51,579 bases of DNA from an uncultured Hyphomonadaceae bacterium (GCA_938049795.1 CALLCD010000186.1:1-51579); one strand, 5' to 3'. Shown: positions 16,604 to 25,377, numbered from the stretch's first letter. Made by a program: numbers and translations. Notes: generated by a model not told the origin, from the sequence alone.

Positions 16604-18133
16604 ATGACGCAAGACACACACACCTTGGGCAGTGACGGCTCCAACCGCGAAACTGATGGCACGCTCGGGCGCGCCTTCAGCTCTGCGGTAAGCTGGAATG
16701 TGGCCGAGATGCTGGTGGCCCAGCTTGTGACTGTGGGCCTCTATTTCTTTCTCGCCACACAAATCCCGCTCGAAGTTTTCGGTGTCTTCTTTGTCGCCGC
16801 CATCCTCGCCGACTTTATATATTTCCAAGGACGCTCCTCCTCGGTTGATGCCATTATGCAGACTAAGGACTTCTCGCAAGAGAACCTGTCATCCGCCTTC
16901 TGGGCCATGCTAGGATCAGTCATCATAATGGGTTTAGGGATCTGCTTGATCAGCCCCCTCTTCGCCTGGGTACAGGGCAACAAGGCTTTCCTCCTATTCA
17001 TGCCCGCGCTCGCACTGACGCTGTTGCCACTTCCCCTCGGAGTGCCCGCGCAAGCCAAGCTTAATCACATACTCGACTTCAAAGGCATTGCCGCACGCGG
17101 GATCACCGCCTCTCTGGCCGGCGGCATCGCAGCTGTGATGGTTGTCTTGTTTACCTCTTTTCCGGAATGGGCGCTCGTCGTACAAAGGGCGGTCAGCACG
17201 ATCTGTTCGGTCGTCTTCCTCGTCTGGCGCGCCAAATGGCTGCCAAGTTTCAAGCTCAAAGCCGGTTTGGCCCGCCGCTTCCTTTCTGATGTCAGCCGCA
17301 TCTTTTTTGCTCAGGGGCTGCATGCCTCGATCCCGCGTATCCTTATCTTCATGATCGGCATTGCATTCGGTCAAGCCGCCGTCGGTGCCTTTGAATGGGC
17401 GCGCCGACTGGCCGAGATGATCTATGGCGCTGTTGCGGCACCGATGGGATCGCTTTGGGTCATTATGTTCAGCCGCTCTGATATGAACACCACCGAGCGA
17501 CAGGAATTGTTCGGACGCCTGACGACCATGTGCGCCCTGATCTGCCTGCCACTGTTTGCGGGCCTGGCTCTGGTATCCTACGATATTATCGAGCTGATGC
17601 TCCCCGACAGCTATGCCGGCGTGGCACCCCTTCTGATGATTTTGAGCTGTATCGGCCTGCTCGCACCGCTATTCTACTTTCGCAATGCCGCGTTCACCGC
17701 GCTCCAGAAGCTCAACTTTCTCGTCGGCCTGGCCATAGTCGATGTCCTTGTCGTCACAGTGATATCTGTGCTGACCATTTTTGTCCTCAAGCTGCGGCTT
17801 GAATATGTGATGCTGGCAATCCTGGCGCAACAGATCGTCACGATTGCCCTCTTCCTGCCAACCCTTTTGACAGCGATGGAATCCTCGCTTGGCAGGATGG
17901 TCATAGCCATCGCGCCGGGCTATGTCGGAACGCTCGCAATGGCGCTTTCGGTGCTCATTGTCACCGGACTGGTCATAGACTTGCCGGTGCTTGCACAACT
18001 GATCGCAAAGATTGCGACCGGCGCGATTGTCTATGCGATTTTCCTGATCTGTTTCCATCGGAACTGGCTGATCTCGGCAGCCGAAATGTTGCTCCCTCGA
18101 TTGAATTCGGACCAAGTTGGACAAGCGGCATAG
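16604..18133 (+). CDS. Wzx-type polysaccharide flippase (second copy)
   Basis: A 509-residue polytopic membrane protein of the MOP superfamily with about twelve to fourteen hydrophobic helices. The N-terminus is long and hydrophilic (MTQDTHTLGSDGSNRE) before SSAVSWNVAEMLVAQLVTVG. The middle segment FEWARRLAEMIYGAVAAPMG and the later GVAPLLMILSCIGLLAPLFY fit oligosaccharide flippases. It is clearly diverged from the copy at 7106 and is not a recent duplicate. It follows the terminator behind the co-polymerase and precedes the nucleotidyltransferase gene. One repeat unit normally needs only one flippase, so the second may serve another glycan or a modified unit. Confidence 0.88.
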   Translation: MTQDTHTLGSDGSNRETDGTLGRAFSSAVSWNVAEMLVAQLVTVGLYFFLATQIPLEVFGVFFVAAILADFIYFQGRSSSVDAIMQTKDFSQENLSSAFWAMLGSVIIMGLGICLISPLFAWVQGNKAFLLFMPALALTLLPLPLGVPAQAKLNHILDFKGIAARGITASLAGGIAAVMVVLFTSFPEWALVVQRAVSTICSVVFLVWRAKWLPSFKLKAGLARRFLSDVSRIFFAQGLHASIPRILIFMIGIAFGQAAVGAFEWARRLAEMIYGAVAAPMGSLWVIMFSRSDMNTTERQELFGRLTTMCALICLPLFAGLALVSYDIIELMLPDSYAGVAPLLMILSCIGLLAPLFYFRNAAFTALQKLNFLVGLAIVDVLVVTVISVLTIFVLKLRLEYVMLAILAQQIVTIALFLPTLLTAMESSLGRMVIAIAPGYVGTLAMALSVLIVTGLVIDLPVLAQLIAKIATGAIVYAIFLICFHRNWLISAAEMLLPRLNSDQVGQAA

Positions 18134-18222
18134 TTTGGCGCAACACTTGCTTCGGATTTCAGTGTTAGAGACTTTGGCGATAAACAGGCCTCAACACGTA
18201 TCAGTCAAAAGGAAACGGCATT

Positions 18223-18999
18223 ATGAAAACGGTTTTGCTCGCAGGCGGGTTTGGAACGCGGATCAGTGAAGAGACGAGCATTCGGCCCAAGCCGATGGTT
18301 GAAATTGGCGGTCGGCCAATCCTCTGGCACATCATGCGCCATTATGCCTCCCACGGGCTATCCGACTTTATCATCTGCTGCGGCTACAAATCCGAGTTCA
18401 TTCGCAATTACTTCCTCAACTATCGCAACCATCTGTCCGATTTCACAATCAATCTGAAATCAGGCGAGACCGATTTCCACCACACCGAAGCCGAAGACTG
18501 GACGGTCACCGTGGTCGATACGGGTCTGCACACCATGACCGGCGGCCGGATCAAGGCGGTGCGCGACTTTATTGGAGACGAGCCATTTTGCCTGACCTAT
18601 GGCGACGGCGTCTCGGATGTGGACATCACGGCCCTGCTCGCCCACCACAAAGCGTCCGGACGCGAGGCCACTGTCACCGCCGTCTCCCAGCCGGGCCGGT
18701 TCGGCGCGCTGAGCCTCGATCCGCAAACCGGCGTCGTGCGCGGTTTCCGCGAAAAAGCGGCGAAAGATGGCGTCGTGATCAATGGCGGCTTCTTCGTGCT
18801 GAACCCAAGCGTGATCGACTTGATCGACGGGCCGGACACGGTCTGGGAACGCGAGCCGCTCGAAAAACTCGCCGACAAAGGACAATTGTCCGCCTTCCGT
18901 CATGAAGGCTTCTGGCAACCTATGGACACGCTGCGCGACCGCAATGTGCTCGAAGAGATCTGGCAGTCCGGCAATGCGCCTTGGGCTCCAAAGGCGTAA
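18223..18999 (+). CDS. rfbF: Glucose-1-phosphate cytidylyltransferase
   Basis: A 258-residue enzyme that makes CDP-glucose from CTP and glucose 1-phosphate, the first step to CDP-linked dideoxy and related sugars. The N-terminal MKTVLLAGGFGTRISEET is the nucleotide-binding loop; IRPKPMVEIGGRPILWHIM and TYGDGVSDVD are the diagnostic RfbF stretches, and GFWQPMDTLRDR is the typical C-terminus. Length matches the family. AGGAAA lies about 8 bases before the ATG. The usual partner, CDP-glucose 4,6-dehydratase (rfbG), is not in the window, so either it lies elsewhere or CDP-glucose is used in some other way. Confidence 0.95.
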   Translation: MKTVLLAGGFGTRISEETSIRPKPMVEIGGRPILWHIMRHYASHGLSDFIICCGYKSEFIRNYFLNYRNHLSDFTINLKSGETDFHHTEAEDWTVTVVDTGLHTMTGGRIKAVRDFIGDEPFCLTYGDGVSDVDITALLAHHKASGREATVTAVSQPGRFGALSLDPQTGVVRGFREKAAKDGVVINGGFFVLNPSVIDLIDGPDTVWEREPLEKLADKGQLSAFRHEGFWQPMDTLRDRNVLEEIWQSGNAPWAPKA

Positions 19000-19034
19000 G
19001 GCCGAAACAGGGCTAAGCGCGGACAGAGTTTGAT

Positions 19035-20186
19035 ATGGCCACCAATATCGTCTTTTTCGGCCATGACGCCGCTGACGCTGCCATTCGCCGCCGCATGCGC
19101 TCATTTGCGTCCGATGGCTGCGCGGTGACCGGCTTCATGATGCGCCGCGCAGATCCCAAGCCGACCGAATGGACCAATATAGATTTGGGCCAGACCCGCA
19201 ACGGCGCATTCCGCCAGCGCATCTCCATGATCTTCAAAGGGGCAGACAAAGCGGTGGCCGACGGCGCCGAGGCCCTGCGCACGGCGGATATCTTCTATGC
19301 CCGCAATCTCGACATGTTGGCCTCCGCCTTCCTCGCCAAGCGGAAGCTGAAGCTCAAAACGCCCGTCATCTATGAGTGCCTCGATGTCCACCGGCTCATG
19401 GTCGGCACCGGCCCTGTCGCGCGGACCCTGCGTTTCATCGAGCGCCGACTGCTCAAACGCTGCGCCGGCCTCGTCGTCAGCTCGCCAGGGTTTTTGGGCA
19501 ATTATTTCGAAATCCACCACAAAGGCCTCTACCACGCCCATCTGGTCGAAAACCGGCTGGTCACGGGCGCTGATTACGGTCCCCGTCCAAACAAGCAGGC
19601 AGCCAGAACGAGCGGGCCTTTGCGGCTCGGCTGGTACGGCATATTGCGATGCTCGCGCAGTCTCGACCTTCTGGCCAGCCTCGCCGACACGCTTGGCACG
19701 GGAATCGAAATCCAGCTCCACGGCAAAGTCGCCGCCAATGAAATCCCCAATTTCGAAGAAATCGTCGCAGGCCGCGAAAATATGATCTTTGCCGGTGCAT
19801 ATAAATCCCCCGAAGATCTCGCCCGGATTTACGAACGCTCCGATCTGGTCTGGGCCGGTGACTTTATGGAAGCGGGTTACAATTCGGTCTGGCTCCTGCC
19901 CAACCGCATTTATGAGGGCGGATATTACGCCACCCCCGCCATCGCCCCCGCAGGCACCCAGACCGCCCACTGGCTCAACACACACGCCTGCGGATTTACC
20001 ATAAACGAACCTCTTGAGGACACATTGATCCAACTGGTTCAGCATTTGCAAGAGGTCGGTGTAGAGAACAGCGAAGAGATTCAGCAAAAACGGCAAGTTC
20101 TGCTAGACTTGCCGAGCGAGACATTTATTCAGCCACATGGCGAGATGGGGTCCATCATCGCACATGTATTGCAATCGAGGCTTTAG
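19035..20186 (+). CDS. Glycosyltransferase, ExoL-like (GT-B type)
   Basis: A 383-residue predicted glycosyltransferase. The opening MATNIVFFGHDAADAAIRRR resembles the ExoL group of succinoglycan enzymes. The N-terminal half has VIYECLDVHRLMVGTG and GLVVSSPGFLGNYF, typical of the acceptor domain of GT-B folds; the C-terminal half contains LRLGWYGILRCSRSLDLLAS and the donor-site segment PNRIYEGGYYATPAIAPAG. No DXD motif is evident, in keeping with a GT-B enzyme. It lies between the cytidylyltransferase and the polymerase, with only 2 bases to the latter. The donor sugar is unknown. Confidence 0.82.
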   Translation: MATNIVFFGHDAADAAIRRRMRSFASDGCAVTGFMMRRADPKPTEWTNIDLGQTRNGAFRQRISMIFKGADKAVADGAEALRTADIFYARNLDMLASAFLAKRKLKLKTPVIYECLDVHRLMVGTGPVARTLRFIERRLLKRCAGLVVSSPGFLGNYFEIHHKGLYHAHLVENRLVTGADYGPRPNKQAARTSGPLRLGWYGILRCSRSLDLLASLADTLGTGIEIQLHGKVAANEIPNFEEIVAGRENMIFAGAYKSPEDLARIYERSDLVWAGDFMEAGYNSVWLLPNRIYEGGYYATPAIAPAGTQTAHWLNTHACGFTINEPLEDTLIQLVQHLQEVGVENSEEIQQKRQVLLDLPSETFIQPHGEMGSIIAHVLQSRL

Positions 20187-20188
20187 AC

Positions 20189-21481
20189 ATGACGTCTGCC
20201 AACATAAAGCCCCAATTCGGGTATCAGGAAGTGATGATGCCGCGCCCGCCCGCACAATGGTGGGAGCTGGTGCCTGTCTCATTATGGTTTATCGTCACCT
20301 TTATCCCCTTTCCCTATGATGAATTGCTGCTCTATCCGCTCGCGCTCTATTTTGCGGGCATGTTTGCGTTGCGTTATGATCAGATGGTGCCGCTTGCGCT
20401 GAAATGCTGGCCGCTTTTTCTACTTCCCGCACTGGCAAGCATCTCGATGTTCTGGTCACCCGTCGGCACACAGGCGCTGCGCTTCGGCATCATGATGACC
20501 CTGACCGTCATCATCGCGATCTATATTAGCGGCCGGTTGACGGGGCGACAGATAATATTGGCCGTGTTTGGCGCCTGTGCCTTTTCGGTGCTGATTGCCA
20601 TTCCAGAATCGCGCTCGCTCGACGATCAGATCGGGCTTTACACGCAGAAAAACATCTTCGCGATCCGGATGATGTTGGCCATGCTACTATCGCTGGGGGT
20701 CGCGCTGGACGCCAAACAGCCGATCCTTGCACGCGGCCTCGGCTGGCTCCTGATCCCCGTCACACTCTATCTCGTCCTGATCGCCGAATCCGCAACCGCG
20801 CTCGTCCTGTCAGCCGCCAACCTCCTTGTGCTTGGCTCGATCTGGATGTTCTGGATCAATCTACGGCATATCAGGCATTTGCGGACGCTTGTCCTGTCTT
20901 TGATGTTCCTTCTCATCCTGATCGGGTTTCTCTTGTTCATGAACCTGCCGAACAATGTTTTCGTCCAAAGCGTGCTCGAATCGCTCGGCAAGGACGCCAC
21001 CCTGACCGGACGCACAGATTTGTGGGCCAATGCCTCACGGATCTCCGCCGAGCAGCCCTGGCTGGGTGTCGGTGCAGAAGGGTTCTGGCAGCCCTGGGTT
21101 GGCGAGGCGGAAACGATTCTCGATTGGTCATATAAAGACCCGGGCACCAAATTCTCGTTTCACTCAGCCTATTATGAAGTGCTGGTACATCTGGGCTATG
21201 TCGGGCTTGGCCTGCTCATCTTCCAGGTTGGCTGGTGTTTCCTCAACTGCGTGCGCAGCTGGACCGTAGACCAGAATATTGCCACGTCGATGTTCCTGCT
21301 GATCGGCGTTATCACCCTCATCACCAGCTTCACTGAATCCTATCTCTACAGCGTTCTGGACATCAGCGCGATCCTGTTCTTCTGCGCCGCCATTGTTCCG
21401 ATTTCGCAGTTCGTGCGCATGCGCAAAATGCTGGTCCCAGTGCCGCTCGACCAACCTGCCGCTCCACCTGCACCTGCGTGA
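20189..21481 (+). CDS. O-antigen polymerase-like EPS polymerase (ExoQ-like)
   Basis: A 430-residue inner-membrane protein with about ten to eleven hydrophobic helices, in the O-antigen ligase/polymerase (Wzy, ExoQ) family. The large periplasmic loop carries the usual TLTGRTDLWANASRI and, after it, FHSAYYEVLVHLGYVGL, which include the conserved Arg and His residues of this group. The polymerase joins lipid-linked repeats outside the membrane under control of the co-polymerase. It starts 2 bases after the ExoL-like gene and overlaps the next glycosyltransferase by 4 bases. It is the only polymerase candidate in the locus. Confidence 0.88.
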   Translation: MTSANIKPQFGYQEVMMPRPPAQWWELVPVSLWFIVTFIPFPYDELLLYPLALYFAGMFALRYDQMVPLALKCWPLFLLPALASISMFWSPVGTQALRFGIMMTLTVIIAIYISGRLTGRQIILAVFGACAFSVLIAIPESRSLDDQIGLYTQKNIFAIRMMLAMLLSLGVALDAKQPILARGLGWLLIPVTLYLVLIAESATALVLSAANLLVLGSIWMFWINLRHIRHLRTLVLSLMFLLILIGFLLFMNLPNNVFVQSVLESLGKDATLTGRTDLWANASRISAEQPWLGVGAEGFWQPWVGEAETILDWSYKDPGTKFSFHSAYYEVLVHLGYVGLGLLIFQVGWCFLNCVRSWTVDQNIATSMFLLIGVITLITSFTESYLYSVLDISAILFFCAAIVPISQFVRMRKMLVPVPLDQPAAPPAPA

Positions 21482-22437
21482 CCGCGATGACGGCGATTGA
21501 TGTCAGCGTAATTATGCCCGCATGGAAATCTGCGGCCTTTATCGAACGGGCCATCACATCCGTTTTGGTCCAACAGGATGTTTCGTTCGAGCTTATCATT
21601 GTCGATGATGCCTCTCCGGACGACACCGGCGCCATCGTCAAGGCGGCTGCAGCCAGCGATCCACGCATCATCTATGACCGGCTCGATGAAAATATGGGCC
21701 CCTCTGGCGCGCGCAATCGGGCAATAGAGCTCTCAAATGGGGCATTTATTGCCGTACTTGATGATGATGATGTCATCGCGCCCAACCGGCTGGCAACGCT
21801 GCTCAAGGCGGCTAAGGCGCATACGGCCGACATCATCGTCGACAATATGCAACCCATACACTGGCCCGCAACCGACCCCGGCCAGGAACGGTTTCTCGAC
21901 ATTCCGCCAGACGCCGCCCCGCGCCCGATTTCACTTAAGGACTATATTGACCCCGCCACAGAAAAGCGGCTGGGGCAGGGGCTTGGATACCTTAAACCTC
22001 TGTTCCGCAAAGCAACCCTAGACCGGCTAGGCCTGCGCTATGATCTGAACCTACGTAACAGCGAGGACTTCTATCTGGTCGCGGAAATGCTGGCGCTGGA
22101 CTGCAAAATGGTCCTGATCGCCGATGCCGGCTATTTCTATACGATCCGCGAAGGTTCCTTATCCTATCGGCTCAGCGCTGATTATGCCGAGGCGATTGTC
22201 GAGGCAGAAAGGAGCTTTCGAGCCCGACATGCCATGAAATTTGATCCGCCTACTGCCCGCGCCTCCAAGCGCCAGCTCAACCAGCGACTCGACTATTTTG
22301 CATTTGCAAAACTGGTCGAAGCCTTGAAAGCACGCAATGTGTTCCAAGCAATACGAACCCTCGCCACACATGTCCGTTCACTGCCATTTATGGTTTGGAC
22401 GCTGGCGCAGATCGCCATAAGCAAATTACGCAAATGA
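21478..22437 (+). CDS. Family 2 glycosyltransferase (ExoO-like)
   Basis: A 319-residue GT2 enzyme. The GTG at 21478 overlaps the polymerase stop by 4 bases (GTGA), implying translational coupling; ATG at 21487 is the alternative. Motifs are VSVIMPAWKSAAFIERAI, LIIVDDASPDDTG and the metal-binding VLDDDDVIAPNRLA. The GLGYLKPLFRKATLDRLGL and NSEDFYLVAEML stretches parallel those of the enzyme at 4505, so the two are probably paralogues with related acceptors. It closes the run that starts with the cytidylyltransferase. Confidence 0.87.
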   Translation: MTAMTAIDVSVIMPAWKSAAFIERAITSVLVQQDVSFELIIVDDASPDDTGAIVKAAAASDPRIIYDRLDENMGPSGARNRAIELSNGAFIAVLDDDDVIAPNRLATLLKAAKAHTADIIVDNMQPIHWPATDPGQERFLDIPPDAAPRPISLKDYIDPATEKRLGQGLGYLKPLFRKATLDRLGLRYDLNLRNSEDFYLVAEMLALDCKMVLIADAGYFYTIREGSLSYRLSADYAEAIVEAERSFRARHAMKFDPPTARASKRQLNQRLDYFAFAKLVEALKARNVFQAIRTLATHVRSLPFMVWTLAQIAISKLRK

Positions 22438-22585
22438 CAATAATCCGTATGACAACGGTAGACATTCAGGATTGCGAGCCCGATTGCAGATACAGACCCC
22501 GCCCGCTTGCATTATTGTGGCGTTGGAAAATATGGGATCAAGGGCGGAGTACCGCGTCCTGATTCAAAAAATGCCGAAAATATTT

Positions 22586-22795
22586 CTAGCCGAAAAAGCG
22601 AAGACCGCAATAAATTACAGTGCCCCAAAACGCGCCACAAACGCCAATGACGAGCAACGCAGATTGCCAGACGGGCCAACGGATTGTGTCGTCATAATAG
22701 ACCACACCGTTTTTCACCGTGCGGGAGTTGGACTTGAATTTGAAGTCGGCAGCGGTATGGGTCGTCGCTGGTAAAGCCTGATTTGTGTCCTGCAT
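22586..22795 (-). CDS. Small single-helix membrane protein
   Basis: A 69-residue protein with a hydrophilic N-terminal two-thirds and one hydrophobic helix near the C-terminus (around SALLVIGVCGAFWGTVI). I take the ATG at 22795 because AGAGAGGA and GGAAAG lie upstream; the frame stays open to 22885 but without a Shine-Dalgarno there. I do not recognise the family. It is divergent from the ExoY-like sugar transferase gene, with a long AT-rich space between them. Rhizobial ExoX, a small membrane protein, lies beside exoY and inhibits it, so a similar role is possible, but the sequence does not show it. Confidence 0.6.
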   Translation of the reverse strand: MQDTNQALPATTHTAADFKFKSNSRTVKNGVVYYDDTIRWPVWQSALLVIGVCGAFWGTVIYCGLRFFG

Positions 22796-23555
22796 CTTTC
22801 CGATCCTCTCTTCGCTTTTTCGATTGAGATTCTTTTGTTCTTGCTGGGTTTCCCAGTACAACAAATCCCTCGTCAACAATCCCATATGACATTCAAATAA
22901 TTAAATATGGCCTAAAGAACCTCTTAAATTTACAACGAATCAAATAAAAACTTACTCTACGAAAACAGCCTGCCATACAAACAAACTAGGCTGAATACAC
23001 AAATAGTATAAGGCAAAATTTTGATTATTGGCGTAACGACTTGGTGAACATAGCCAAAACGAAGCGTTAAGATAAATCGGACAAGTAGGCAAATGTCGGG
23101 CGCATATGGCGAATATGAGAGCAATCAACCTCGAAAATGGAGCCAGTTTTTTCGAACGGCGTAACAGATGATATCCAAAATCGGGAACCGTATCACTGGA
23201 AGGCGTCGTCTAAAAACGACATTGGAGAGTGACACTTCGCATAAAACCGCGACTGATGTTTCTATTCGCCTGAGTGGAGAAAAGGCTGGGCAGAGGCGAA
23301 TAGATCGTCTTTACACTTGATTAAGGCTGCGAGAGAAGCGATTAATGAATTGGATCGAGAGACAAGCCCTTGGACAGGGGGCCTCTCAGGTTTTCTGAAT
23401 AGATTGCCTCCTGGGGAGGAAAGCGATCAGGATGTTTCATGACAGCCTCAACTTTGGAGGTTCATGGGGAGTTCAGCGGAAATAGTCCAAGAGTTGGCGT
23501 GGAACTTGTTTGGTACGTGTCAAACTGGTTCAACTTAGTAAATTGGGACAAGTCT
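22796..23555. other. Long AT-rich leader region upstream of the ExoY-like gene
   Basis: About 760 bases without a convincing long gene, much AT-richer than the surroundings, especially 22885-23100. It must carry the promoter of the sugar transferase gene and that of the small minus-strand gene. Near its end are a CCTCC/GGAGG hairpin (23407-23419) and two tiny frames with Shine-Dalgarno-like sites (23432 and 23464). No firm -35/-10 pair can be assigned. Confidence 0.5.
23432..23485 (+). other. Candidate leader peptide upstream of the ExoY-like gene
   Basis: A 17-codon frame (MFHDSLNFGGSWGVQRK) starts 11 bases after GGGGAGGA at 23413-23420. The GGAGG of this site can pair with CCTCC at 23407-23411 in a 5-bp hairpin with a 3-base loop, so access may be regulated. 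Another small frame (23464-23538, 24 codons) follows a GGAGG. Whether either is translated is unknown. Confidence 0.25.
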
Positions 23556-24251
23556 ATGAAATACGAGTCAGCTGTAGAAAGCAGCGCGAACAGGTCACCA
23601 GCTTCGGCGGAAAATCCGCCAACGACCTATAGCAAGGCATCTCTGAGCACGACCAAACGGATTCTCGATCTCTTGATCGCAATCCCGGTTCTGTTCTTTT
23701 TGTCGCCATTCATGCTGCTCGTAGGATTACTCATCCGCCTGCAAGATGGTGGTCCGGTCTTTTTTGTTCAGGAACGGCGAGGCTTTGGCGGCACGTCTTT
23801 CACCTGCATGAAGTTCCGCACAATGCGCTCCGATGCCGAGGATGTTCTGGGCAACCTGCTTGCGACCAATGCAGATATGGCCTCCGAATGGCGCACAACC
23901 CAGAAACTTCGCGACGATCCGCGGATCACGAAAATGGGCCATTTCTTGCGCAAGACAAGCATTGATGAACTGCCCCAATTGCTCAACATCATCCGTGGAG
24001 AAATGTCCGTGGTTGGTCCTCGTCCAATTGTTGAGGACGAAGTGCGACGCTATGGCGATCACATCAAGAGCTACGATTCCGTCCGGCCAGGCGTAACCGG
24101 CCTGTGGCAGATCAATGGCCGCAATGACACGACCTATGAAGAACGCGTTGCGCTTGATGTCAAATATGCGGAGAATGTATCCGTGTTCAGTGATCTGATC
24201 ATTCTGGCCCGCTCTGTCCCGGCTATCTTGCTGCGGCGCGGCGCATACTAG
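23556..24251 (+). CDS. exoY: ExoY-type initiating sugar transferase
   Basis: A 231-residue monotopic phosphoglycosyl transferase that starts repeat-unit assembly by moving sugar 1-phosphate onto undecaprenyl phosphate. I start at MKYESAVESS (23556, GGGA upstream) because the frame extension to 23439 is not family-like. The membrane-dipping helix (LDLLIAIPVLFFLSPFMLL) follows the basic TTKR. Then come VFFVQERRGFGGTSF, FRTM, the KTSIDELPQLLNIIRGEM catalytic region with its Asp-Glu pair, VGPRP, and RPGVTGLWQINGR. The length and absence of the extra N-terminal helices match ExoY rather than WbaP. The first sugar is not known, though galactose is transferred by ExoY of rhizobia. Confidence 0.93.
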   Translation: MKYESAVESSANRSPASAENPPTTYSKASLSTTKRILDLLIAIPVLFFLSPFMLLVGLLIRLQDGGPVFFVQERRGFGGTSFTCMKFRTMRSDAEDVLGNLLATNADMASEWRTTQKLRDDPRITKMGHFLRKTSIDELPQLLNIIRGEMSVVGPRPIVEDEVRRYGDHIKSYDSVRPGVTGLWQINGRNDTTYEERVALDVKYAENVSVFSDLIILARSVPAILLRRGAY

Positions 24252-24290
24252 GCCACCGCACGACAAATCGGTCCCAAAAGACAGAAACTC

Positions 24291-24326
24291 AAAACGCGTC
24301 TCCCCCTGAAACGGGAGGCGCGTTTT
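24291..24326. terminator. Bidirectional intrinsic terminator
   Basis: A 14-bp stem with one T-G wobble (24291-24304 with 24313-24326) between the convergent exoY-like and exoA-like genes. Four A at the left and four T at the right make it effective on both strands. Confidence 0.85.
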
Positions 24327-24366
24327 CTCTGTTGTCAGACAAACGAATAAAGGCCAGACACCGCGC

Positions 24367-25377
24367 TTAGCGCAGGAGCCATTGGCGGATAAAACCCGCT
24401 GCCCAAGTGATATGCATCGTCCCCGAGGCAAGGCCGGCAAGCAGCCCGCAAATTGACTGTTTCTTAAGCGCTATAAAGACAGACGCTGCCAGGAGCGCCG
24501 TCATATAAAACATTGGATAAATAAGAAAAAATGGCCAGACAAAGGCCCCAAGACTGGCCCCGACAAGGCCGAGCAGGTTCACAACCGGCACCAATTGGCG
24601 CAATTTGGGACGCGCTTTGTGCTTGATCAGATTGCGCGCCCGGCCCCGCCCATACGCATAATACTGCTTACCAAGCGCCCTAACGGTCGCGCGCGGAAAA
24701 TAGGATAATCTAATATCCGCATCGAGCCAGATCTTGCCGCCCGCCAGCGCGAGCCGGTGATCATATTCAGCATCCTCATTGTGCGAGAAGCTCTCATCAT
24801 AGCCGTCAATCTTGCGGAAATACTCAATATCAAAGCCCGCATGATGACCATGATCATAATAGCCCGACGCCGTCCCCCCGCGATGGGCAGACCCGCCTGA
24901 TCCGAGCGGCGTGTCCACAATCCACGCATTCGCTTTCTGGAAACAACCCGTCCCCACCGCATCCATACACACCACAACGGAGGCCGCCCCCGTAGCCACC
25001 ATCGCATCGGCCACTTGAGTGACAAAGCCTGCCGGATAGATCGAATGCGCATCACACCGGACAAGATACCGCGTCCCGGCGGGAGCAGATTTCGCGACGA
25101 GATTGATCGCAGCGCTCTGCAAGCGTTTCGGATTGTCGATCACCGACAGATTGGGAAACTCGTCCCCCAGCATACGAACAATCTCGACCGTCCGGTCCGT
25201 GCTGCCGCCATCAGCCACCACAATGGGCACATCCGCCAATCGGGCGTCCCCTGCAAGCAGAGAGCGGATACAGGTCTCGATATGGGCTTCCTCATTGAGG
25301 GTCGGAATCGCAACAAGAATGCTGCGAGCCTCCGCCAAACCCGATTTGTCCGGTTCAGTATGTGTCTGCGTCCCCAT
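24367..25377 (-). CDS. exoA: ExoA-like family 2 glycosyltransferase
   Basis: A 336-residue membrane-bound beta-glucosyltransferase-like enzyme. I start at MGTQTHTEPDK (25377, AAGGGG 6 bases upstream); the frame runs on to 25485 but overlaps the preceding gene. The match to succinoglycan ExoA is very clear: VAIPTLNEEAHIETCI, VVADGGSTDRT, NPKRLQSAAINL, YLVRCDAHSIYPAGFV (metal site Asp-Ala-His), GGSAHRGG, DHGHHAGF and YDESFSHNEDAEYDHRL. The C-terminal third has two or three membrane helices. It lies 10 bases after the GH16 gene on the same strand. In rhizobia ExoA adds the second sugar, a glucose. Confidence 0.93.
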   Translation of the reverse strand: MGTQTHTEPDKSGLAEARSILVAIPTLNEEAHIETCIRSLLAGDARLADVPIVVADGGSTDRTVEIVRMLGDEFPNLSVIDNPKRLQSAAINLVAKSAPAGTRYLVRCDAHSIYPAGFVTQVADAMVATGAASVVVCMDAVGTGCFQKANAWIVDTPLGSGGSAHRGGTASGYYDHGHHAGFDIEYFRKIDGYDESFSHNEDAEYDHRLALAGGKIWLDADIRLSYFPRATVRALGKQYYAYGRGRARNLIKHKARPKLRQLVPVVNLLGLVGASLGAFVWPFFLIYPMFYMTALLAASVFIALKKQSICGLLAGLASGTMHITWAAGFIRQWLLR

